From Epichloe hybrida (taxonomy: Eukaryota; Ascomycota; Sordariomycetes; Hypocreales; Clavicipitaceae), in NCBI GenBank assembly GCA_019022495.1, contig JAFEKR010000011.1:1116001-1180000 (forward strand): DNA of 64,000 bases, given 5' to 3'. The notes beneath the pieces are model-generated. The model did not search any database, was not told where the DNA came from, and saw nothing but the letters and a program-made list of their open reading frames with translations. The translations under genes were made by a program, and so were the position numbers. Shown here one piece after another: positions 1 through 10,475 of this stretch (within the stretch, counting starts at the first letter, position 1; each line of letters starts with the position of its first letter).

Positions 1-379
1 CTAGCCCTCGCGAACGACGGGGCAAGATGTTGGTCGGGGAGGCATAGATGTGCGAATGGTCGAGGTTTGGCGATAGAGGCGGCGGTTTAACATTTGGATT
101 GGAGGCGGCAGGTGGAGGAGTAAATTGACGAGGAGGCATCTGTAGCGACAACGCCTTGACTTCGGAGCGGCGTGGAGTGGCTGGCGGTTGCGCGTCCCTC
201 ACATCGATATCGTCTTTGGATGTTCTTCGCGAGGCCTCGGTGAATTGTGGCGATGGGGAGAGGTTTGACGGCGTTCCGCCTGCATCAGATAAGGACCGAG
301 TCCTATGACTGGCACGGGGCGACATGTCGTAGATGACGGATCCCGGATCTCTGTCGTCCACGACGGCAGCCTGGTCCAT
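1..379 (-). CDS. Possible Nif1-like cell-cycle regulator, N-terminal part (partial)
   Basis: An open frame starts at the ATG complementary to 377-379 and runs leftward off the window without a stop, giving about 126 residues. The protein is low-complexity and rich in Ser, Pro, Arg and Asp. It starts MDQAAVVDDRDPGS and ends in PTNILPRRSRGL at the window edge. The codons stay open throughout. The segment around SLQMPPRQFTPPP and the terminal ILPRRSRGL resemble, from memory, the N-terminal conserved patch of fungal proteins annotated as cell cycle inhibitor Nif1 (a negative regulator of mitotic entry in fission yeast). The name is therefore tentative; the coding call is firmer. No catalytic domain lies in the visible part. 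Confidence 0.55.
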   Translation of the reverse strand, partial: MDQAAVVDDRDPGSVIYDMSPRASHRTRSLSDAGGTPSNLSPSPQFTEASRRTSKDDIDVRDAQPPATPRRSEVKALSLQMPPRQFTPPPAASNPNVKPPPLSPNLDHSHIYASPTNILPRRSRGL

Positions 380-1348
380 GGTGATGTATCCCGAAATCCT
401 TGCCCAGTTGCCTCCTGGTGCTGCTCTTTGTTGGCGATGGCGAATCCGGCGCCAAAAGATGACCGAACTAGATGGTGCCCGTCACCAAGTCCCAGGACCC
501 AAGACCCCGAGTCGGCAGCTGGTGCACGAGGTAGGGGGGCCAGGCACAGTACTACAGCAGATGAGTAGCCATCGGTGAGTCAGGCTCATTAAACACGAGC
601 AAGGAGTATGGATTTGTTCCGGCGCGGAGAGGAGGTTTAGCTGCAACAGAAGGTGACGGGTTGTCTGTTCAGTTTCCCAAGTTGTTTGAACAAAGTGCGA
701 ATAGAATGGTTGAGCCAGACTGGCTGCTCGGGCGGGGCCGTCTGGTGGAACCTGGCCGTATGTACATAACTGTATTGGGCCTAGTGGGATATCCATCCTC
801 CCATCCTCCCATGCCCCCATCCCCTCACATCCTCTCCCATCCCTTGTTTCGTTTGCTTCACGGTGCATTGCCAGAGAAGGATAATCTGATTTTTCTCTTT
901 CTTTAGAAGCCATCCCAGAATGCAGTGGTGCGACCCACCTTAATTTGCGGCGCCAGGTTTTTTCTATCCACATGCGCACATACTTACGTGAGCCCCACAA
1001 CTTAACAAGTATTTGACGTCAAGTCGCTCCGCTCCACGATCTTCAACGGCGGGGCAACCATTGCGGGGTGGACGCAACGATGTCATGCTTTCCTCCTCCT
1101 CCTTAGCAATATCACATCTCTTGCACCTGGGAAGCTCTCCAAGGAACGCAGACACCTGCAAGCCCGGCCCCAAGTATAAACGACACCTTGATGAGCATAG
1201 TCAGGGCAGAACAACGTATACAATCCCTCACGACTTATCTACAGCCTGCTCGATCGCCCCTCAAGCTTTCCTTTTCACGTACATGATCCCACATGCTCGT
1301 GTTTTGATGAACGCCAGCTAAGCTCTTCTAGGCCGACAGCTGACGAAA
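380..1348. other. Intergenic region, divergent promoters
   Basis: No coding structure stands out between the leftward gene and the glyoxalase gene. Short open frames here lack family features. A pyrimidine-rich stretch with CCATCCTCCCATCCTCCC lies near 790-840. Confidence 0.6.
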
Positions 1349-2610
1349 ATGGCGGCCAAGACGGATACCAGCACCTACAAGCTCAATCACACGATGTGAG
1401 ACTGACACAAGGCACGTCATCCCATCCATTCTGTTCTTGTATTGACGCAACGCTTTCCAGGATTCGAGTAAAGGACCCAAAGGCGTCTGGTAAGTTTCGT
1501 ATCAGCATGATCATGCAGCAGAATGACGAATCGGCGGCTGACCAGAACGCCTCAAAGTGAAGTTTTATGTATTCCTGGGCATGTCAGTGGTAAAGAAACT
1601 AGAGTTTCCCGACAACAAGTTTGATCTATATTTCCTGGGGTACAATGGCCCCAAAGCAATCTCCCACGGAAATTCCCAAGTCAACCGGGAAGGTGTTATT
1701 GAGCTGACACATAACTACGGCACGGAGAATGACCCTTCTTTTACCGTCAGCACTGGGAACAAAGAGCCGCATCGCGGCTTTGGCCACACGTGTGTCAGCG
1801 TGGACAACATCCAGGCTGCTTGTCAGCGTCTTGAGGACGCCGGATACAAGTTTCAGAAGAAGCTTACTGACGGTCGCATGAACAACATTGCCTTTGCTCT
1901 GGATCCCGATGGCTACTGGGTGGAAATCATTGGGCAAAAGCCCGTTGAGGAAACTGCCAATGTGAAGGAAACCGATGTTACCACCTACAGAATGGTAAGC
2001 CTCCCCTCTTCTCATGCAGGTCCCTCTGCCCACCATGTTTCAGCTTCTGTAAATTCAATGGCCCAAACAGCTAACCTTGGATTCAGAACCACACCATGAT
2101 CCGAGTCAAGGATGCCAAAAAGTCTCTCGAATTTTACCAGGAAGTCATGGGCATGACGCTATTCCGAACCTCTCAAAACCAATCTTCTGGGTTTAACCTG
2201 TATTTCCTGGGTTATCCTGGGGAACAGGGTATGACTGAGGACGGAAAGACAGCACATCGCGAGGGCCTACTGGAGCTCACCTGGAACTATGGTACGGAAA
2301 AGGATGCCAACTTCAAGTATCACAACGGCAACGATGAACCCCAAGGCTTTGGTCACATATGTAAGTCTATCATGCCAGACGAAGTAATGCATCTTAGACT
2401 GCAGCCTAGGCTGTAGGCACTAACCGGCGAACAGGTGTGAGCGTTGACAACGTTGAGGCTGCATGCCAACGTTTTGAGGATCTCAAGTGTAACTGGCGAA
2501 AGAGACTTACGGACGGACGTATGAAGAATATCGCTTTCATGCTTGATCCCGACGGCTACTCGATTGAAGTAATCCCAAATGACAAGTACAGTGATAAGTC
2601 TTCTAGCTAG
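1349..2610 (+). CDS. Glyoxalase I (lactoylglutathione lyase), two-domain type
   Basis: Converts the hemithioacetal of methylglyoxal and glutathione to S-lactoylglutathione, a cytosolic detoxification step. Five exons are supported by GT-AG junctions and continuous frame: 1349-1395, 1461-1489, 1546-1994, 2087-2360 and 2435-2610, giving 324 residues. The protein holds two tandem glyoxalase folds. Each half repeats the same landmarks: NHTMIRVKD, then FYxFLGMSVV or FYQEVMGMTL, DLYFLGY or NLYFLGY, ELTxNYGTE, GFGHxCVSVDN, KKLTDGRM or RKRLTDGRM, and AFxLDPDGY with a following IE. The His in NHTM, the Glu in ELT, the His in GFGH and the Glu in EI(I/V) are the usual metal ligands, and all are present in both halves. 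The monomeric duplicated form is the yeast GLO1 arrangement. No targeting signal is seen. Confidence 0.93.
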
Positions 2611-3889
2611 ATGCTCAAGCCGCCTAGGAACATAGTATTCAACACGGACCGTGTGACACGAGACTGTATTTGAGCGAACCACGAGATCGGCCGCGATGGA
2701 AATGCAGGATCTAAATATACCATTGCAATGTTCTATGATGACTGCACGATGTTGTGCCTCTTGACTGTGCTGCGGAGAGTAAGTCCAGATCGGCGTGTCG
2801 TGATGACTACCTGATCTTACCCCCAGGTAGGTACTCGACGAGTCAAAGCTGAAAAGGGCAAGTACCTGCCGGAACGGGCGGCGCCAAAGATGACTGCTGC
2901 TACAACTACGGTTGGGCACCCGGCTTGCTTCTTTTTGGGTCGGCATGTGATCATCCTGTCTGTCTGGCCAGTCTGCGGATTGGGTACAAAGTCCATTTCC
3001 ATGGGTAGTTCACCGAGCACAATCTCCAGAGCAGCTTCACACGTGGACAAGTGTTCAATGTTGGTACGCCATCGGGATCACACCTAACGATGAGAAAGCA
3101 ATTGCGCTGAATAGTAAATCTCTACCTCGTTCTTGCTTCCCCTGGACCCCATTGTGAAGCGACTGATGGGGCAGAGAGAATACCTTGCCATCCGTGTCCC
3201 AACTCCCGACGCAACGCGGGCAAAGTGACTAGTCTCCCTTCCCCTCCTTCGACGTTGATCCCCCGCCAACTATGTATTTGAGCTTGCCTGCATGTTGATT
3301 GGGTACAGTACCAGACCAAACCGCATCGCCGTCTCAATTGCAGGGAAGATGGGGCCTACTCACAAGAGGAAGAGCACGGGAGGGGCCGATTCTGTTCAAT
3401 CACCTCAAATATGGACGTGAACTAAGTACTCGGTACCTAGTACCTGCCTACCTAGAGGTACTAGTAGGAGCAGATTGTGTCTGCCGAGCATCCGTGTATA
3501 TGTATGGCCCGCCTATGCTTTCATGTAATGAATCATTGAAAGACGGACAGTCGAACGATGGGTCTGCATCTACCCTGATGATTTGCCCTGGGATTAACAC
3601 TGCCCGTTTGATCAATTGCAAGTTGATGCCTTTCACCACAAGTCTGTAGGCCGGTGTCTGGTTCTAGTTTGTTGCCGAGGGGTGCGAAGCCCAGGTCGTC
3701 ATCCTGTCTAGGTATTTACGCACCGTCGCCCTTCCCAACACTAATACAAGCGAAGATCCAAGCGAGGTCGACGACGTCAACCTCTGTCTGGTCTTTCCTT
3801 CCCTGGTAGCTTCTCGAACAAGCGGCCTTTCCTTTCGTCGCCACAACCTTGATATCTCGGCATCATCGGTACTGAAATCGAAAATCCCC
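2611..3889. other. Intergenic region
   Basis: About 1.3 kb between glyoxalase I and the phosphoglycerate dehydrogenase remnant. Open frames here are short and have no recognisable domains. A short repeated CTAGTACCTGCCTACCTAG-like patch lies near 3430-3470. Confidence 0.5.
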
Positions 3890-4907
3890 ATGATGACGCC
3901 AATTGCCATATTGAATGTGGCGCCCGTATCGCTTCCCTCAAGACCTCACATCCTCGTCTCGGAAATGGTCTCTGCTGATGGCCTGGCCCTGCTCACGCCT
4001 CACACGCCTCATTACGATGTCAATGTCAAGCTTGGGCTCTCTGCTGATGAACTCATTTCCATCATTCCTGGCTATCAAGGCCTCATCGTTCGATCAGAAA
4101 CAGAAGTCACCCCGGAGATCCTGCAAACGGGGAGCAAGTTGAAGGTCATAGCACGTGCTGGTGTCGGCGTCAACAACATCAACGTGCCTGCAGCTACCCA
4201 TCATCGTAATAAACTCGCCTGCGGGAAACATCTTGGCTGCCGCGGAGCACACGGCCCGAAATATTGGTCGTGCCGACGGAACTATCAAAGACGGAAAATG
4301 GAAGCGCAGTAAATTGGTCGGTGTTGAGGTTGGCCGGAAAACGCTGGGTATCGTAGGGTTTGGAAAAGTCGGCTTGCACGTTGCCAGGATGACCAAAGGC
4401 TTGGGCATGCAGATGAAGGCAGTCGATCCATATGCGAGCGCAGACATGGCCCGTCCCGCTGGTGTCGAGCTTATACCGAGTCTAAAGGACTTATTGCCTC
4501 AAGTTGACTTTCTCACCACTCACACACCACTGTTGGCAACGACCATGGACTTGACTGGTGAAGAGGAGCTGAAGACTATGAAGTAGACGGCAAGAGTTCT
4601 CAATGTTGCTCGAGGTGGTGTGTATAATGAATCTGCACTGCTCAAGGCTTTGGAAGAAGGATGGATAGCTGGTGCTGGCCTGGATGTCTTCACGGCTGAG
4701 CCTCTCACCCCGGACTCGGTCGCTGAAGAGCTCGCAAAGCACCCAAAGACTGTGTCAACGCCTCACTTGGGTGCCTCAACGGTAGAGGCTCAAGAAAACG
4801 TATCTATGGATGTTTGTACAGAGATGCTCGAAATTCTCCGTGGTGGCCCACCTACCAGCGCGGTCAATGCTCCCATTATCCTTCCCGAGGAGTATCGCAA
4901 GCTCTAG
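3890..4907 (+). pseudogene. D-3-phosphoglycerate dehydrogenase copy, decayed
   Basis: The frame starting at 3890 encodes the N-terminal substrate domain of a phosphoglycerate dehydrogenase (landmarks ILVSEMVSADGL, GLIVRSETEVT, VIARAGVGVNNINVPAAT). It then loses frame near 4193. Coding resumes one frame over with the NAD-binding part: VINSPAGNILAAAEHT, then ARNIGRADGTIKDGKW, then LGIVGFGKVGLHVARM. About six to eight residues of the conserved helix after AAEHT (normally IALLMA-like) are missing. A TAG at 4584-4586 interrupts the segment before ARVLNVARGGV. The frame continues through GAGLDVFTAEP and PHLGASTVEAQ, then ends at a TAG at 4905-4907, well short of the C-terminal ACT-containing region of fungal serine-pathway enzymes. 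No GT-AG intron explains the shift. The functional gene should be elsewhere in the genome. Confidence 0.85.
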
Positions 4908-5053
4908 CCCGCTCGAAACGAGCTGTTCATTAATACTCCTTCTTCATCTAATTACTCCGTACGGACTACGGAGTAAACCCGCATGCTTTCTGCTCGGTCG
5001 CCCCATATTAACTGCAGGAACGGAACCGGGCCGGATGCTCTCGAGGCTGGGGG

Positions 5054-5099
5054 GCAGGCAGGCAGGCCAGCAGGCCAGCAGGCCAGCAGGCAAGCAGGG
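5054..5099. repeat. Short tandem repeat (GGCA / CCAGCAGG units)
   Basis: GGCA repeats pass into about three copies of an 8-bp unit AGGCCAGC in the intergenic DNA. Confidence 0.8.
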
Positions 5100-5552
5100 C
5101 GACCAACGGAGTAAAAGCAAGAAAAAGAAGTAGATGGATGTTCGTTCCATTGGGGAAAACAACAGCGGCTTGTTACTGACTGCTGAAGGGGGACTTTGGG
5201 GATGACAGGTTCAAAGATCACGAGAAACCACCTTGAAAGGGAAAAAGCGATGGGATGGCCGCCTGAAGTCGATCTCCACTTTGCCAAGACGTTTGAGTAC
5301 ACAGCCAATCAACCACCGCAAGTTGTGTGGTTCGTCCCACCTGTCGTCGTTGAGACAACCTGCCCGATAGCAGCGAAGGTCTCCACCAGCCGCCGTCCTG
5401 TATGGCTCACTTCTAATCTGTTCATCTAAATTCCAACCACTCTTCATCGAGCAACGAATTTCAGACACCTCAACACCGTGGCCGTGCGGCCGAGGCTATC
5501 TGGTAGGCAGAACGAGCTTCAATTCAACTGTCGCATGCTGCTGTGAGCTACA

Positions 5553-5584
5553 CTGTGCTGTGCTGTGCTGTGCCGTGCCGTGCA
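5553..5584. repeat. Pentanucleotide repeat TGTGC / CGTGC
   Basis: Five-base units of TGTGC, drifting to CGTGC, repeat about six times. Confidence 0.8.
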
Positions 5585-5884
5585 AGTCAGTGGACGGACG
5601 CTTTTGGCGCAGACGTAATTTTAACATCAACAACTGACAAAGGAGCATAAACGCAGCCGTTCTAGGTTGAGCCGAGCAAAGGCAAGGCGTTTCATCACAC
5701 CAACGCACTCGCCCCAAGATTATCATCGAATTGATCATCAGAAATTCATCCTGGCTGACTGTCTGCCTTCGCCTGTGACGAAACTTCGCTCGTGCTACCT
5801 GAAGTACGACGCCTCGCAAAGTATACATCCGATAACATCTAACACGTTTTCCATCGTCCCTTCCGAGATACCACATCAATCAAC

Positions 5885-7868
5885 ATGCGACAAAATAACG
5901 GCTCTGGTGGCTTCGCCAGCGTGCGAACTTGTGTACTAGGAATGGGTAGAATTTTAGGGGTCGGTCTCTCATCTGTCGCCGCAGCTCCTTTGAGTAAACG
6001 CAAGCACCAGGATGACGATTTTGAGGGCACTCCCGTTTGGGTGCTCTATGTAGCCTCAATGGCACTCGTTCTACTTGGTGGTGCTTTTGCTGGTCTGACT
6101 ATCGCGTACGTTGGTGTCTTTTGTCTTTTTGTGTTCTTGTTCCATCTATTTTATCGGCTCATGACTATTGATGACATCAGTAACTCAATTTCTGAGCTGG
6201 CCTTGCTAACATACTTTCTGATGTAGTCTCATGGGACAGGACAGTATCTACTTGCAGGTTGTATCCGGCGATCCATGCGAACCGCAGTACAAGAATGCGA
6301 AGAGGGTCTTGAAGTTGCTCAACAAGGGCAAACATTGGGTGCTAGTCACCCTCTTACTAGCCAACGTGATTGTGAATGAGTCCTTGCCTGTCGTTCTTGA
6401 TAGGACACTGGGCGGCGGCGTTGCGGCTGTTGTTGGCAGCACGGTTCTCATTGGTATGTCCAGAAGAATCATTGATAGTAGCCTCGAAACGATTGGTTAA
6501 CGTTTGGGCGCTCTACGCAGTCATCTTCGGCGAGATTGTTCCTCAGTCTATCTGTGTTCGCTACGGTTTACCGATCGGTGGTTATATGTCAAAGCCAGTG
6601 CTCATGCTAATGTATCTCACGAGCCCCGTGGCATGGCCGACTGCCAAGCTTCTCGACTGGATTCTCGGCGAAGACCATGGGACGGTATATAAAAAGAGCG
6701 GTCTCAAAACGCTCGTGACCCTTTCACAAATCCTTGGGAGAGCTTTCTGAGCGACTGAATCAAGACGAGGTAACCATAATTACAGCCGTCTTGGATTTGA
6801 AGGACAAACCTGTGTCAGAGGTCATGACGCCCATGGACGATGTATACACGTTGGCGGAAGATCATGTATTGGACGAAAAGACAATGGATAACATCTTGTC
6901 TTCGGGCTACTCTCGAATTCCCATCTACCGCGCAGGCAACCCTTCCGACTTTGTCGGTATGCTATTGGTCAAGACGCTCATCACTTATGATCCCGAAGAC
7001 AAAATACCTGTCAGAGAAATTCCTTTGGGTGCAATAGTGGAAACACGACCAGAGACCAGCTGTTTAGACATTATCAACTTCTTCCAAGAGGGCAAGTCCC
7101 ACATGGTTCTGGTGTCAAATCACCCAGGTTCGGATCATGGTGCTCTCGGCGTTGTTACCTTGGAAGATGTCATTGAGGAGCTGATCGGAGAGTAAGTTGT
7201 GCCCCCTCAAGTCTTCGTACGAAAACAACATCTAATTTTCGTACAGGGAAATTGTTGATGAATCGGATGTCTACGTCGATGTTCACAAAGCCATTCGTCG
7301 TCTGACTCCGGCGCCGCGTGCCCGACGCATTCATGCTGAAGCTGGCGCCGCTGCTGTGGGTAGGAAACCAGGCGAAGGCGCTGCGCTGGTTGATATTGCG
7401 GAGCAATTAGAAGCTGGTAGCCCGGTTGTTGGTTCGTTAAGTGCGCTGAGCGATAGCGCGCCAGAAAGACATGCTAAGATGGCAGTCTTTATGCGCCGTC
7501 GTGGGTCTGCTGGGCCAGACGGCAAACCTGATGACAGGCCGATTCCTTTCAAGGCGTCACTAGGCGAGATGAAGCAACAGCTTCGACACCTCGCTCCATC
7601 GAATCGCGCTGCTAATCCTCGCAACACTCGCACCAATGTCTTCAAAATCAAACAAGGCCTGAGCGTGACCACGTTCATCGCAAGTGATGGTCCTGGCAAC
7701 AAAACCACGGATGATTCAACACTCAAGGCGAGCGATACTGCTGAAGGAGATGAGTCAACGCCGCTCTTGAGAACGCCAAGTCTGAATGGTGGTCAGGCTG
7801 AGAATGGGTACGGGTCCGGCAAGTCGAAAAAGGATAGTGTCAAGTTCAAGGATCATGATCGGCAATAA
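5885..7868 (+). CDS. Mam3/CNNM-like membrane protein (DUF21 + CBS pair), with +1 frameshift
   Basis: Relative of yeast Mam3 and animal CNNM proteins, which sit in vacuolar or plasma membranes and affect divalent metal (Mg/Mn) homeostasis. Exons: 5885-6105, 6227-6453, 6521-7191 and 7247-7868. Order: hydrophobic N-terminus, a DUF21 block with membrane segments ([59 protein letters not shown]), then a CBS pair ([48 protein letters not shown]), then a Ser/Lys-rich tail. The frame breaks at 6722-6724: ACCCTTTCACAAATCC gives an early stop, whereas ACCCTTCACAAATCC would read [19 protein letters not shown], as expected for the family. Removing one T makes the summed exons divide by three (579 residues). 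It is either a recent inactivation or a one-base sequence error; everything else is intact. Confidence 0.88.
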
Positions 7869-8300
7869 GTGTTGACGGGCTTTTGTAGGGGCTTTTGTAG
7901 GGGCGAAACAGGTAGTCTGATGGAGGTGTTTTGTTGTATGCATGATTTGCTTTTCCGCCTCGCCCCTATGGCCAGGCTGTTCATTCGGTGGAAACGGTGA
8001 TACCAAGACAGTATTCGGCATCAATTGATCACGGCTTGAGGCCGAATCAGGAAATTTCAGCAGTTCACAATCATGTTGTGTGTTCCAGCTTCGGCACCCA
8101 AAATACATGCAACGTGACTTCTTCGTGGATCGCGCGAGCATGCACGTCACAAGTCGAGGAACATGATTTCTGAATACGGGGACGGGCCATGAAACAGGTG
8201 GACCTCGTGTGGGAAAAAAAAAAAATTCTCGAAGGTTTCCACGAATTCAGGAATGCAAAATTCATGGTATCTTGACTCATGGGACCCATGATGCCATCGA
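7869..8300. other. Convergent intergenic region
   Basis: The 3' ends of the CNNM-like gene and the muconate cyclase face each other. GGGGCTTTTGTA is repeated twice at about 7878-7901. No gene seen. Confidence 0.5.
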
Positions 8301-9609
8301 TCAATCATACCAAATAGCATTCATTCCGAATCCTGGCTCCTGCACTCGAACTCTGGCTACTCGGGCCAAAAACTCATCTTGCCAGCGATAGATCTCCAGC
8401 CAGCCTTCCTGATCATCGGTAAGAGCCACCCAGTCATCGCACCAATCGCTCGGTGCCACGGCGTTGCTGTGTCCGCCACTCGTAGGCGTGGGGTTCAGAC
8501 ATATCTGTCGCTCAATAGCGCCATTCCGGCGCAATTTAAACGCGGCAATGTAACCTGTCAAATCAAAGGAATTGGCCCTCGATGAAGCGAACAAGTAGTT
8601 TCCCGAGTGGGACAGCGCGCACACATCAGCCCTGTACATGGTCCAGCGATGGCGTATGCCAGGCGGAATCAACGGGTACTGCTTGTCCGTGTAAAGGGGC
8701 ATGTGCGTGTCAGGATCGATGGCGTACTCGCAGATGCGATTTCCCTTCTCCATCAAGGCATACAGGTAGTTCCCGGAGGGATGCATGGCCAGCCACCTGG
8801 GATGATCTCTCCCATCGGGACAGTCGACGCTGCCAACGAGCTCGACGGAGGCATTCTGGGGAAAGGGCTGGTCTTTGAGGCGGCGATGGAGCCAGATCTT
8901 GTTGGCTTTCAGGTCGGCGGAGTAGAGGTACGATTCTGAAGGGTGGAAGACCATGCCGTGGATGCCGCTGTCGGGCTGGTAGGCGTAGTGCTGGAGAGGT
9001 TCCTGGAGGGTTCCGGAGGGGGAGGGGGCGAAGACGGTGCCGTGGCCGGCGTGGTCGTAGAAGGGGTTGCAGTAGACGCCGTAGGGGGGGTGTTTGGCGG
9101 CGAGGAGGAAGATGGCGCGGGTGTTGGTGACGGGGGAGGATGCTTCGGCTGTAAAATGAGGCTTGTTCAGATGTTTGTGGCTACATGGTTGGGTTGGTTT
9201 AGGAAGGGGGGGGGGGGGTGTTGCCAACGGCTTTTGTCAAAAAAAAAAAAAAAAGACTTACGCTCGTGAAGCATTGGCTGGGACGTCTGGTGAAGGATGG
9301 AGGTGGGTGATTCGACGGCAAAGCTGGACCATTTCTTCATCGCGGCGCCGTAGATGTTCTTTTTGGCGTGCTTTGTTCAAAAAGAAAGGAAGAAAAATAG
9401 AGGAAGAAGTGCATGTTAGTCGTGTGCGGTGAGGGATCGGGCAGAACCAGCAGGGGGCTCACGTCAAATGTCATCCAGGAAATGGGTTCATCTTGTGGGA
9501 TTTCCGTCCGTTTGACAAGCTCGAGCGTGAGCTTCTCGTCGTCAAAGGCAAACGTGAAGATGGCCCCGGGCGGCGTCCAGGTGCCGACCATGAGATGGTG
9601 GATGGGCAT
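8301..9609 (-). CDS. 3-carboxy-cis,cis-muconate cyclase (CMLE, seven-bladed propeller type)
   Basis: Eukaryote-type carboxymuconate lactonizing enzyme, which turns 3-carboxy-cis,cis-muconate into 3-carboxymuconolactone in the protocatechuate branch of the beta-ketoadipate pathway. Exons on the minus strand: 9609-9463, 9370-9262 and 9148-8301, giving 367 residues. Landmarks shared, as I recall it, with the Neurospora crassa enzyme: start MPIHHLMVGTWTPPGAIFTF, then KRTEIPQDEPISWMTFD, KNIYGAAMKKWSSF, NTRAIFLLAAK, GIHGMVFHPSESYLYSADL, DHPRWLAMHPSGNYLYAL, NRICEYAIDP, YRADVCALSHSGNYLFASSRAN, PTPTSGGHSNAV, TDDQEGWLEIYRW, and the C-terminus PGFGMNAIWYD. It is divergent from an intradiol dioxygenase, which fits shared regulation by aromatic substrates. 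Intron 2 carries a G11 run and an A-run. Confidence 0.94.
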
Positions 9610-10475
9610 CTTGTTGTTGGCTGTGAGGGGGTCTCGTGTCTGTCTTGCAGCTAGATACTACTAGAGAGGGGGACGTCGATGGAATGAAACGAAGCTGTGC
9701 CGTCACGATGGACTGGCGACAAGTTTAAGTCGACAGGCAGAGAATCCCGGCCTCACTCCCGAGGTCCCGACGCCATCGCCAAAAAGTGACCCCTCATGAT
9801 CCGCACCGCACAATTGCATGTGTATGTACATGTACTCCGTGATCTGTGTGTACAGTGGGGTGGCAGATGTAGATGCACCAGCTGCCCAGCAGGGCAAAGA
9901 CCTTGAGGCCAATCGGCTTCGCATTAGCCGTCGGCAGGTCCACACGGCTACTGCACATTGGTGGTGCACGACCTTTCCCGCCGGTTCCGAATTGCCATTT
10001 GTTGGCGGGCGGCTGACATTTGGGGTTGGTGGGATGGTGGGATGGTGGGGGGAACCAGCCAACGGCTTGAGCTGTGATGATCATCGTTCCTGAACACATG
10101 GCGCCGGCTAGTTATCTGGCGTGAAACTCGGGGTCCCTGGGAGAGGCGAGAGGCGAGAGGCGGGAGGCGAGAGGCGAAAGGCGAGTATATAACAAGTCTG
10201 GCTCGCCACTCCCGAGGGTGAGACCTTGTTTGGTTTCTAAACTCATAATCACTATCTTGATTCTTCATCATCTCACAGCGATCACCAGAAGAACAAAAAA
10301 TCGCACCCTTTTTAAAAACAAGCAAGCTCGTCTGTCAAGAAGTCTGCAACTCCTTTCTCCCTGACGGCTCCCTGACGGCTCCTGAGCAACCGACGAAATC
10401 ACTTGTTTACGCTTTTGTTCTCCCCCATCACATTACAACACATCGCATCACATTACATCACAGCCTTGATTCACA
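9610..10475. promoter_or_regulatory. Shared divergent promoter region of the cyclase/dioxygenase pair
   Basis: 866 bp separate the two divergent start codons. On the dioxygenase side a TATATAA lies at about 10186-10192, immediately after the 7-bp GAGAGGC repeat array, followed by a pyrimidine-rich leader with CATCACATTACA repeats (10428-10460). No coding sequence is recognised. Confidence 0.55.
10141..10185. repeat. Tandem 7-bp repeat (GAGAGGC-type), promoter-proximal
   Basis: About six imperfect copies of GAGAGGC run directly up to a TATATAA element in the dioxygenase promoter. Confidence 0.8.

Larger units (their letters stand above)
4908..5884. other. Intergenic region with simple repeats
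   Basis: No gene recognised. It contains TACTCCGTACGGACTACGGA near 4954-4973 and two tandem repeats listed separately. Confidence 0.5.

Noticed and set aside
482..1000. A 172-codon minus-strand frame upstream of glyoxalase I
   Set aside because: No conserved motif, and the composition follows pyrimidine tracts on the other strand.
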